NCBI GenBank assembly: GCA_947685225.1
Contig: CANTUV010000002.1
Location: 2,294,001-2,358,000, forward strand
Direction of reading: 5' to 3'
From: Garcia nutans
Lineage: Eukaryota > Streptophyta > Magnoliopsida > Malpighiales > Euphorbiaceae
DNA: 64,000 nt
In this document: one piece after another, positions 45,001 to 55,528 of the stretch
Numbering within the stretch: position 1 is the first letter of the stretch
Layout of the letters: every line of letters starts with the position of its first letter
Translations under genes and position numbers: made by a program
The notes under the pieces: model-generated
Told to the model about the DNA's origin: nothing
Databases searched by the model: none
The model's input: only the letters and a program-made list of their open reading frames with translations

Positions 45001-45413
45001 GAATTAAAAATATTGTTATCCATTGAGATTTGGTAAATGTTATTTTGAAAGTGATAGTAAGAATGGAATAATCAATGTTAAGATATTGATATTTGAAGTT
45101 AAAGTTAAGAATATCTATAAAGAGATAATGTGATAATTTGACTTTAATACAAAGATAAAATTCATTGGTAATGTAATGAGTTATCTTAATTGCTTTGTTG
45201 AGAAAGTAATAAGATATAAAGGTATATATATCTATACATTGATGAATTGTGAAAATTCAGAGAAGATGATTATTTCTAAGGGGGAGAGTAGAAGTTATGT
45301 GAGTTGATAAAATTATAATGTACGATACGATTATCTTCATATGGAAGTTAAGATGGTGATTTGTTCTAAATGGGTTGTTAGTATGCTGGATAATTTCGAG
45401 GATGAAATTATTT
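42042..45413 (+). other. non-coding interior of the young element
   Basis: About 3.4 kb with no frame over roughly 75 codons and no retroviral motif. The plus strand is strikingly poor in C, with G well above C. One short island near 44395-44480 has balanced composition (GTGGAACCAAGCGGACCC), the only part that looks different. Confidence 0.8.
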
Positions 45414-45427
45414 AAGGGGGAGAGAAT
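45414..45427 (+). other. polypurine tract of the young element
   Basis: AAGGGGGAGAGAAT directly before the 3' LTR start. Confidence 0.9.
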
Positions 45428-45698
45428 TGTAATATCCTAAAATATACCCTAAAAGTGTTGGGATTATTGTTGTATTTGGATTCAATGTGTGTATTGAAGG
45501 GTAAGAGAAAAGAAGTGAAGAGAAGATATGGGAATTATAAAATGTAACATATATATGAGGTATAAAATGGTGTAGGAAAAGTGAGTTGTATATATATATA
45601 TTTGTATGATTAGTTAATAATAATAATAATGATAATAAGGACAAAAAGGAAAATAAAGAGGAAAGCAAAAAGAAGTTTGTGTGGAGGAGATTTAATTG

Positions 45699-45744
<46 letters not shown>

Positions 45745-45812
45745 TATGATAAGGATGAAGGAAAGAACGAGAACGTTCTTTCTTCTTCTCCTTCGTCTCC
45801 TTCTTCTTAGTA

Positions 45813-45843
<31 letters not shown>

Positions 45844-48393
45844 AGCTAGAGAGAGAAAGGGGATTTTACTTCTAATTACACCAAAGATTAAGGTTATCAA
45901 GAGGCTTGCAAATGGATATTGAAGATTTGGCAAGCTATTCAAGTAAGTACTTCTCTCTTGAGTTGATTTTATTGATTATGTATATATATGTTTTTATCTT
46001 CTTGTTTTGGGTTTCTTTGGATTGAGGTATGGTTGGTGTTTAAGATGATGGAAATGAAAGATTGAAGTATGTAATTGTGTTGAATTGGTATTTAAGTGTT
46101 GATAATTTGGGGTATTTGTGATGATGATGATGAATTGTTGAGTTAGGATTTGATATGAATGAAATGGTATTTTGAGTAATTGATTATAGTGATGTATATA
46201 TATTGATTGTTATGGTGATATAATGAAGTTATATAAATGTTAAAGTGATATGGAATTGATAAATATGAACAAAGATGATGATTAAAAGGGTTGTGGTATG
46301 AATTTTGGAAATGGTTTGGTCTTTGAGTTCTTGAAGGACACGGCCAAATTATGAGAGACACGGCCAAGTTAGGGCAACTTGGCCGTGTTGGATGGATTTT
46401 GGAGAGACACGGCCACAAGCTTGGCCGTGTCCTTTGAATGTGTTTGCTACTGCCTGACTTTTGTTGAGAGACACGGCCGTGTCCTCTGCCCGTGTCTGAG
46501 TCTGTTTGAAATTGTGATGAGAGACACGGCCACAAGCTTGGCCGTGTCCCATGCCCGTGTTCGCTACTGCCAAAATTGTGTTGAGAGACACGGCCACAAG
46601 CTTGGCCGTGTCCCTCAAGTGTGCTGCCCGTGTCCCTCAAATGTGTTAAGTAATGTTTTATTCTTTGTCCTTCTTACATTGTTATATATTCTTCTTATAT
46701 TGTTGGATCTTTAAAAAGGGTCTTTTGGTACCTAAACACACTTAAAACAATAATGATCCAACCAAAAGTATATAGAAGATTATAAATCCATGAATAATGT
46801 AAAGTGTGATGTATCTAACAATGATGGTATAGGAAATGTGGAAGATATAATGATCATGTATACTTGAGTGATGAATTGATCAATATGATTTGATGATACT
46901 ATATGAATAATGTTATGTTCTATGCTTTGTAAATTGTAATGTGTTATATGAATGATGTGATGTTGTGATGAAGCATGAAATATAAAATATGTGATATTGT
47001 GATGACAGATGAAATGTGAGTTGAAATCAAATGAAATATGAAGCCATTGTTATTGGCTATGATGATTCAAATGAGATGTGAGCCATTGTTATTGGCTATG
47101 GTGATTTTAATGTGATGTGATGAAGCCATTGTGATTGGCTATGATGATTCAAATGAGATGTGAGCCATTGTTATTGGCTATGGTGATTTTAATGTGATGT
47201 GATGAAGCCATTGTGATTGGCTATGATGATTCAAATAAAATGTAAACCATTGTTATTGGTTATGATAATTCAATTGAGAATAAAATTGATAAATGAGTTG
47301 TGTGACTAATGTGTTATTCCATTTTCAGAGTTTGTTGTTGGTGGCATGCCTAAGAAGTGTAACAATCTCTTGAAGTTAGGTTGGATTAAATCCTTGAAGC
47401 CTAATTGAGATGTTACCACCCTTGAAGCTAGGTTGGATTGGTTCTTGAAGCCAAGTTGGGTTGAAGCTTAGCATGCTCTGCTCCCCTTGAAGCTTGGTTG
47501 AACCTAATCCTTGAAGCCTAGTTGGGTCTATGATAATGATAAATGTGATAATTAAACCAAAGCATTACTCTGAAAATTGAATGGCATATTAGTATGTTGT
47601 TTGGGCCCAAGTCTGTCTTTGTTGTCAATGTGATTCATGCTTGATGAATTGTGAATAAAATGATGTTATGAAGTATGATTTTGTAATATGTGCATTGATG
47701 TATTGAAGAGGAATGTGTTTTGAGGGACTTTGTTGAGATATGGGCTTATGAACATGTTGTATGATGTGTAAAATGTATATGAAGGTGGAATTTGTGAGAA
47801 TTGCTATTATGAAAATTTGGATAGATCATTGAATGGTGTTTTGTTAAAATGATGTATGCTATATATATATATATATGAAATAGAAAGGGCAAGAATTGTG
47901 TTATGAATGTTCCATGTAATTATATATCAAATTTGCAAAGATAGTGAGAACTTCTGAAGAATGCATTGAGAAAGGAATACGTGGTAAGAAAACAATAAAA
48001 CTAAATGCTAAAAATTTAAGGTATGATTCTTTTGGCAAAGTTTATTTTATTATTGTTTTGTTTAGTACTACTAAGCTCTCGGGCTTAGCGCGGATGTTTA
48101 ATCGCGCAGGTATTTATGAGGTTAATTTGGAAGTTTAGCTGTGGTGCCACGAGAAGAGTAAGGGTGTCTCGAGACCAACTAGAAGGTGATGCATACATAT
48201 ATGATTTTAATTATGTTGCATTTTTAATAAGAGCAATGATTTTATAAATGTGTTTCAAAGTAATGTAAAATTTTATGAATTCGGTTAAAGGTAAATAAAC
48301 TGAAAATTTACGTGACATTCTGATACTACATATATGTATTGTATGTATACTAGGTATATGTATGGTACTTACATGGAGTATCAGGGTGTTACA
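45428..48393 (+). repeat. 3' LTR of the young element (2966 bp)
   Basis: Same organisation as the 5' LTR. Differences I could see: A/G-type substitutions near 39212/45567, 40209/46591, 41483/47859 and 41690/48060, and changed lengths of the TTA, GA and TA runs. Confidence 0.93.
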
Positions 48394-48398
48394 CTCAT

Positions 48399-48975
48399 GT
48401 ATGCATGAATAATACTTACAATGGTTCCATTGACTCACAGACTGAGATTATCAACTGAAATTTTCTCGCAGATTTCTTTCAGATGCCCGTTCAGGTCTTG
48501 CACTAGAATGATAGAAGGCTTCACTTTTATGGCTTTTATCTTAAAAATGTTGAAAACATGAATAACAGAGACCCCAAGTGGCAGAAATACATCCATTTCA
48601 AATTATGATTCAGTATGTCAATTGGTAGCTTCTTCATGACCTTGCCAATAATCATTTCCTTTGCCCAATATGATCTTTGAGGTTCAATAGTTCAACATAC
48701 TCCCCTTAACTTGAAGGCTTTGTATATTATATATATATATATATAATTTTTTTTGAATTTTGGTTTTGAAATCAAATGTTGTCTTTGTCAAATCAAAATC
48801 ATTGTACTTCAGGACTCAAATTTTCAAATTAACATATCTATAACATGACAACCCTAGTTACCGTACTAAACTTAGGAATCATTTCTATTTAAGCAAGAAT
48901 TGTTGCACTTCAGATAGGCACATACACATCACTTGGTCAAAGATCTCATTTGAGTTTGAATATTGTTTATCTCAT
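48399..48975. other. internal sequence of element D, right of the young insertion
   Basis: No gene recognised. A TA run lies at 48728-48748. It joins smoothly to the block that matches 4232-4840 in B1. Confidence 0.55.
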
Positions 48976-49582
48976 ATGCATGTTTATCCAAACTATCTCC
49001 ACTAATAGACTCTACCTACAAAGGGAGATCAACAGGTCTTTGATAGGCTTGAAATGGGGTCTATAAGGGACATGGGTTAAATGAAGACCATTTGTAAGAT
49101 GGAGCCGTTGTGACACAATGGACAAACCCTCACACTATAAATTTCTTGTTTAAATTTTATGCAGCTGGGAGCAATCTTGCTAGACTCCAAATTCCTTATT
49201 TCTTCTTGGCATTAATCTGAATCTTGATTAGGGTAGTCTTTGCCCTTGCAAAAAGTTTAGTACACAAATTCGTTTCTTTTCTTCTTCTTCCTTTTCATCC
49301 TTTTTATTTTTCTTACTCTTCCCTTTCTTTTAGCATTTTATCGTTTTGTCCTTTTTCCTTGTAGGACTGTCAAGTACAAAACTTTTAAGAACTGGATGGT
49401 CTTTCTCCTTTATCTCTGGTTTTGATCGAATCTTTCGTTGGGTTAGACCAATTCAAGTCAAACTGTCCTTATAAACCAAATGGAAGCCTTTTGCTTTAGG
49501 TAAAAGAGAACTCAGTTGGCTTTCTGAACCACCTTTTTAGGTTTTATCTTTTATCTTCTTTTTATCTTCGTTTTTTCTTTTC
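48976..49582 (+). pseudogene. second copy of the B-type antisense DUF7745-like remnant
   Basis: Aligns with 4232-4840: same ATGCATG.TTATCCAAACTATC start, same AGGACTGTCAAGTAC segment, and the same pyrimidine-rich end. Only short peptide stretches remain. It ends at 49582 where an LTR tail begins abruptly. Confidence 0.5.
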
Positions 49583-49747
49583 CTTAGGAATCGAGTCATC
49601 CACCCCTTTCTTTTTCCCAGCCCGTCCGGGTGGGGACTCCATTTTCTCCGGGCTTAGGCCCGTGTTTGCTAAGGCCCCGAGCCTAAATAGTGCCAAAGTC
49701 GCAAGAACTATTCCATAAGGAGTGGGGGGCGAAAATCCCCGCTTACA
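49583..49747 (+). mobile_element. LTR tail fragment in inverted orientation
   Basis: The last 165 bp of the TGTAGACCC-family LTR, plus orientation, ending CCCCGCTTACA. It corresponds to 35570-35735 inverted, and abuts PMD sequence at exactly the same base (CTGGGCC) as the 35570 LTR does. Confidence 0.85.
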
Positions 49748-50391
49748 CTGGGCCAATGGTCATCTCTCCTACAGGTAGGTGAAAAGTATGGGTCGTGTCC
49801 ATGCACTACTCCGACAATGCTTGAACTACACTCCTGTCTATCAAACACTCCTCAGATGGTAATTGCAAGATGAAACTTTCAAAACCGCACTCTCGGATAA
49901 TCTATTTTACCCGAGAGGGTGCTAAATCATACCATTGTCGGGCTTTATAGACACATCCTCCACCTTGGACAACACAACAATCACGCTAACACGTAGCCAG
50001 GTAAGTCAACATGAGGTAAGTATATCATCCTACCAATACAACTGATTCATAGCCTAAACTTACTCGTTATTTTCTATTTTAATTAATTTATTTATTTATC
50101 AAATTCTTAATAATAGTTCACTACTTAATTTGTTTTTCCTAATCTTTAGCACTATTAATAAATAAAAATTTCAAAAACTAAAAAACTAATAATAAAATGA
50201 AAAAATAAAATGAAATAGATTAATGAATACATATTTGTGCAATTAAAATATTAAGTTGTTACCTTAGTTTTTTTACTTGAACTGCGATGAAGATGCATCC
50301 CAACTAGTAGACTTACAGTTCCATTTTCATACTGTCAAACAAAATTTGACAACTCAGCACTAGATCGAGAACCAAATCTCGAAGCATGCAT
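49748..50391 (-). pseudogene. PMD gene 5' part, inverted copy
   Basis: Exon 1 is 50263-50391 and the start of exon 2 is 49748-49985, with the same lengths (129 and 238 bp) as 34926-35569. About 95% identical by eye. It shares the TGA in exon 1 and ends at the same base beside an LTR. It continues on the right into promoter and array sequence. Confidence 0.85.
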
Positions 50392-50784
50392 TCTCTTCAT
50401 TTGCTACTCACTCAAACTATCTGCTCTCAAGCTCTCTATGTAAGTATAACTAAAATTATAATTAAATGAAAGTGTGAGTGAGAATTGGTGACAACCGAGG
50501 ATTATATAGACAAAGGATGAAGGAAAAGACAAATGAAAAAAAAAAAGAAAACAACAATTTTCGTGATATAAAAAAAACTCACTATTAGTGAATAATGAGC
50601 AAATAGTGATTAGCAGTGTCTAAATAGTAAATTCAATTATGAAATTCAATTATTCAGCTATTTGCATGTATAAAAATATTTTTTGTACATTTAAAATATT
50701 TTTTTACGCAGGGAGCAAGATGATATAAGTATGGTAAAAAGTAGCTAAATGTTTTGCATCCTACTGACTACAATACTTTTTTTT
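50392..50784 (-). promoter_or_regulatory. promoter region of the inverted PMD copy
   Basis: The minus strand has TCTATATAAT at about 50511-50520, about 120 bp before the ATG at 50391, matching the region at 34541-34925. Confidence 0.55.
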
Positions 50785-52048
50785 TACAGAGAATCCAAAT
50801 TATTTTTAAGTTCAAAACTTACCTTGGGTCCAGAATTTAAATTATTTTTAAGTCCAGAACTTACCTTGGGTCCAGAACTCAAATTAATTTTAAGCCCAGA
50901 ACCCAAATTATTTTTAAGGCCAGAACTCAAATTATTTTTAAGTCTATAACTTACCTCGGGTCCAGAATCCAAATTATTTTTTTAAGTCCAAAACTTATCT
51001 TGGGTCCAGAATCCAAATTATTTTTAAGTTCAGAACTTACCTTGGGTCTAGAATATAAATTATTTTTAAGTCCAGAACTTACCTTGGATCCAGAACCCAA
51101 ATTATTTTTAAGTCTAGGACTTACCTTGGGTCTAGAACCCAAATTATTTTTAAGTCTAGAACTTACCTCGGGTCCAAAACCCAAATAATTTTTTAAGTCC
51201 AGAACTTACCTTTTGTCCAGAACCCAAATTATTTTTAAGTCTAGAACTTACCTTGGGTGCAAAACCCAAATTATTTTTAAGTTCAGAACTTACCTTGGTC
51301 CAAAACCCAAATTATTTTTAAGTCCAGAACTTACCTTTGGTCCAAAACTCAAATTATTTTTAAGTCTAGAACTTACCTTCGGTCCAGAACCTAAATTATT
51401 TTTAAGTCCAGAACATACCTTGGGTCCAGAACACAAATTATTTTTAAGTCCAGAACTTACCTTGGGTCCAGAACCCAATTAATTTTTTTAAGTTCAGAAC
51501 TTACCTTGGGTCCAGAACCCAAATTATTTTTTAAGTCCAGAACTTACATTGGGTCCAAAACTCAAATTATTTTAATTCCAGAACTTACCTTGGTCCAAAA
51601 CCCAAATTATTTTTAGATCCAGAACTTACCTTCGGTCCAGAACTCAAATTATTTTTAATTCCAGAACTTACCTTGGGTTTAGAACCTAAATTATTTTTAA
51701 GTCCAGAACTTACCTCGGGTCCAGAACCCAAGTTATTTTTTAAGTCCAGAACTTACCCTGGGTCCAGAAACCAAATTATTTTTTTAAGTCCAGAACTTAC
51801 CCCGGGTCCAGAACCCAAAATTATTTTTAAGTCCAGAACTTACCTTGGGTCTAGAACCCAAATTATTTTTAAGTCCAGAACTTACCCCAGGTCCAAAACC
51901 CTAAATTATTTTTAAGTTCAGAACTTACCTCGGGCTTAGAACCCAAATTATTTTTAAGACCAGAACTTACCTTGGGTCCAGAACCCAAATTATTTTTAAG
52001 TCTAGAACTTACCTAGGGTCTAGAACCCAAATTATTTTTAAGTCTAGA
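50785..52048. repeat. tandem array, inverted copy of the element C array
   Basis: About 29 units, each with AAGTCCAGAACTTACCTTGG and GGTCCAGAACCCAAATTATT, the reverse complement of 32853-34530. It is joined directly at 52049-52052 to the middle of PMD exon 2. Confidence 0.9.
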
Positions 52049-52049
52049 A

Positions 52050-53478
52050 CCGAGTCTGCCATCCATCTGTCGGTGTTGAGGGCCCTTACTGATATGAGTA
52101 TGGTACCGCTTTATGATTGGGGTGAAGATGGCCTTGCTTGTCTCTATCATGGACTAGACAAGATTTGTAGGAATAAGAAGTCTTTCGTTGGTTTCATGGT
52201 GGTTGTCGAGGTACTCTTCTTCCACCATTGTCAATTCTATGCTTATACTTGTATGAATTTTATTTTCATTGTTATTGCAGGTATGTGCATATGAGCATAA
52301 TCTTGTAACTAAGGTTGAATTTTTGGCTGTCAGATCGTGTAGCAGTTTCTGGTTCTCACCATGTGCACACCCGACACTATCTCTTAAGTTGCTTAACATG
52401 GGGCCAGGTAAAATAATATTAGTATACTTTAAAATTTATGTAAAAAAGTTTACTTACCTTATGTCATCCTATAGATCAATTTGGCTTGGTGGAACATAGA
52501 AGAGCGAACGAACTGAAGTTCTACCATGAACTCCGCACTGCCTTTTCAGCATACCCGTCAAGTCATTGTTGGCCCTGTGTCTAGTGGTTGGTTTCTTGGG
52601 GAGAGAGTGTATGAGTGGTTCCTTGGTCCGGAGCAACGGATGATCCTGATGAATTTCTCGGAGTATACTTTAAATACTACATTAATGTCGGAGAATGCGT
52701 GATGGTTAGCTCGGCACAGTTATGATGTTGAAACCTTTCTCTACCTACCAAGTGCATCATATACCCAATTTATTTGAGTAGGGCTCTTGAACTTTGACGT
52801 ATCTCCTGTTGGCGTCCAAGAAATTCCCTCATCCCGGGGCTAGCACCTCTCAAGTAAACTTTTACCATTCTGCCATTGCAATTACTCCTTTCTTAACTGG
52901 TTTTGACTATTTTAATGATTATTGCAGGCTACTAGCTCATTTGTTCATGAGGTTGGACCTTCCTCTACTGCTCCTCCATTTGCTCATTCTTATCAATCAG
53001 AGATGCCATCTCATCAACAAGGCATTGATATGAGTTATCTAGCAGGTTATCCTCTTCCATGATGATTTATGCTACATATATGCATGATTATGTATGCTCA
53101 TACCCTTTCCTTTCTAACTCATAGCAGATGCTTGAGGAACAAAATAAGAAACTGCAAGAAGAGTTAGCTGCTAGTCATCAACAGGTTGCCCATTTTGAAA
53201 AATTATATTATCAGTCAGAGCAAGACTTTCGAGACTTTCGATTCTAGGGAATGAGGGATCTTGGTGCTTCATCTTCTAGGGAGCCCCAAACTGATGACCA
53301 TGAGATTACTTTGTCTACTTCGGACGAGGACCATTGCATATCTGAATTCTAGGGTAATAGAGGTTCAGGTGCTCCTTCTTTGGGTGGACTTGGGATAGAT
53401 GATATACCTCCTCCTCCAATAGGCGATGACTTTTTCAAAGCTTTATTTGATCATGATCCACCACCTCCTTCTCAGTGA
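52050..53478 (+). pseudogene. PMD gene of element C, 3' part (end of exon 2 to exon 6)
   Basis: Exon 2 end 52052-52210 (DMSMVPLYDWGEDGLACLYH, KICRNKKSFV), exon 3 52281-52407, exon 4 52475-52853 (GPVSSGWFLGERVYEWFLGP), exon 5 about 52928-53042 (EVGPSSTAPPFAHSYQSEMP-like) and exon 6 53125-53478. Exon 6 has the coiled coil MLEEQNKKLQEELAAS and the end PPPPIGDDFFKALFDHDPPP before TGA. Several stops and frameshifts are present. It continues the gene begun at 34926. Confidence 0.8.
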
Positions 53479-53926
53479 TCCATCATTATTGTATTAATTG
53501 AGAAAATATTGTATTAATAATGATAATTATTATTATTATTATAATTATAATTTGCACTTTTACTGCAACTTTTGACTTTCAATTTTTTTTTTCTTTTCTC
53601 CTTTTTTTATTATATTTTTTTATTGCTATTATTATTACTACAGTACAATCATTGGTCCTTCCTCTCATAATTCAGAATTCCATAGTAGTACTGATTCACA
53701 AAATGGAAGACAACGCAGCAACTCAAAACCTTTTCGTCGTTGATTTCCTATCCTTGTGTGTCTCGGTCTCAATCCATTCCTTGTCAACATGATATGGCCA
53801 ATCACCCTATATAAATCCTCTTTCCATGCTATGACCCCATACAGAATCCATGAAATTTTCCATGAATTTTTAATTTCAGCATCAAAATTCCTTTTAACAA
53901 ATTTAATTTTCCTTCAACTTTCAACA
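53479..53926 (+). promoter_or_regulatory. spacer and TATA box of the DUF7745-like gene, element C
   Basis: CTATATAAAT at 53808-53817, 110 bp before the ATG at 53927. The same box and spacing occur in E1 and E2. The rest is AT- and T-rich (53520-53640) with no gene. Confidence 0.65.
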
Positions 53927-55127
53927 ATGACAAAACTCAATTTGAAGAAAATAAAAGGTTTATTTAAAACTATGAAAGCCATTCATTGGTAACAAATATC
54001 TTGGTCTAAAAATAATATTTTGAAGTATTTTTAAAATATTAAATTGGAACATTCTTTTTTACATGCCATGTTTTTCTTTTGGAATATGAATTCTAGGACA
54101 TTTAAGATAAATGACTTTGAGATATGTCCCATGATTGAAGAGTTTGAGGCCATCCATGGATATCCAAGCAATCAACCAATGGCATTGCCTATATTGATTT
54201 CCAAAACTCAACAAAAGATGCAAATGTTGTTTCAACCTTCAAAGCCCAAAGTTCTACAGTTGACGAGAGGTGAGAAAATTATGCTTGGTCCCTTGATTGA
54301 CTTTTGCATTTCGCATTTGGCTCCAACCAAGGCATGAGAATGCATACTTTGTATATGCTTGCTTGGCCAATTCTTACTTGTTTCTTCCGATAGTGATATC
54401 GATCCACGAGTATTGGATATCATGGACCAAATGGAAGGAAGCTTGTCACCGATACCCATGATCTTATCTGAGCCTTTAGTTGGACTGGACCAAATTAAAT
54501 CGGGATTGTCAAGGAGATTAGTCGGGAGTCCATGGCTACTTCAGGTAATTACCTAAATTGCCCTTTTGGGTTTTCAATTTAGGCTTCTTTTTTTATTATT
54601 GCTCTAATTTTTGCCTAGTCACCCTTGCGGGTTTTCAGAACTAGCGAGCCGCCCTAATTTTTGCCTAAGCCACCCTTGCGAGTTTTCAACTTAGTGGACG
54701 TTTTTTAATTCTTTTATTGTACTTATAGATTTGTCTTCAGGAGCATCTCAGCTTACTCGACACTCCATCTATGGATTTTGCTAGATATCTGCCGTGACAT
54801 CACTCTACTAGGAAACTACTCCACCCTGCTTCTTCATATGTTGACTGGGTTGACTGAATCCACTCGCGCGCTGCAGTCGACATTCATTGGTTAGTACTTT
54901 GGTGGAAGATTTCTCCTATCACCATTCAGACATATTTGATATATGTTCCTTTCGCTATTGTTCGTCGAGGTACTTGCTATCATCCTCGTCGGCTTGACCG
55001 TCGGTATGGAGTTGAGCCTCGAGGTTCCAATTTTACTCCTGATTTGGACACACCTCGCCTAACTGAAGCCTACTTAGATTCGCTGAAGCAAAGCTAGCCT
55101 TCATGCTACACCTATCGTCTGCCATAG
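53927..55127 (+). pseudogene. antisense DUF7745-like gene, element C (two exons, broken)
   Basis: Exon 1 is 53927-54544 (618 bp), donor CTTCAG/GTAATT; exon 2 is 54741-55127 (387 bp), acceptor TTTGTCTTCAG. Exon lengths equal those in E1. Motifs: FFWNMNSRTFKINDFEICPM, IEEFEAIHGYPSNQPMALP, SSDSDIDPRVLDIMDQMEG and VGLDQIKSGLSRRLVGSPW in exon 1, then PSMDFARYLP and the acidic tail in exon 2. Stops replace Lys, Gln, Trp and Cys codons at several sites. The intron carries CCC-loop-GGG units like those after pol. It lies antisense to pol. Function is unknown. Confidence 0.75.
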
Positions 55128-55528
55128 ATTTAACATTTGTCACTTTCTTTAGAAAGAATATTGTTAGGATATAAAAATAATGAAAATAATAATAAGAGAT
55201 GTTTCTTTTCCTTTTATAATTTGTCATCACCTTTCACTATTGTGTTTATTTGTTTTATCCATATCTGGTCAAATACTTAAAATAGTTCACATAGAACAAT
55301 TTTAATATTAATTCTATTTAATTAAATTGGGGAACAACCAAACATAAAGCCAACATACACAAGATCACTCCTGTTGCTAATTAGCCCTTTTGGATTTTCT
55401 AATTGATAATTTTCTCTCGTTTAGCCTTAATTATTTCCTAGCCTGCGCTTTCGGGTTTTCAAAACTAGTGGACTGCTCTAACTTTTGCCTAGGACGCCCA
55501 TTTGGGTTTTCAACCTAGCGAGTTTTTT
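55128..55528. other. spacer between the antisense cassette and pol of element C
   Basis: Matches 10020-10426 in element E in inverted orientation. It includes GCCCTTTTGG, CGCTTTCGGG and CCCATTTGGG units at 55380-55520. There is no gene. Confidence 0.6.

Larger units (their letters stand above)
39054..48393 (+). mobile_element. young, complete, non-autonomous LTR retrotransposon (LARD-like, 9.34 kb)
   Basis: Two nearly identical LTRs (39054-42022 and 45428-48393), a tRNA-Met PBS, a PPT and a perfect 5-bp target duplication CTCAT (39049-39053 and 48394-48398). The 3.4-kb interior has no gag or pol. LTR and PPT context (TTTCGAGGATGAAATTATTT, then AAGGGGGAGAGAA) is of chromovirus type and the LTR resembles the one at 59397-63009. 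By eye the LTRs differ at about four substitutions plus length changes in simple repeats. It must be mobilised by a partner. Confidence 0.93.
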
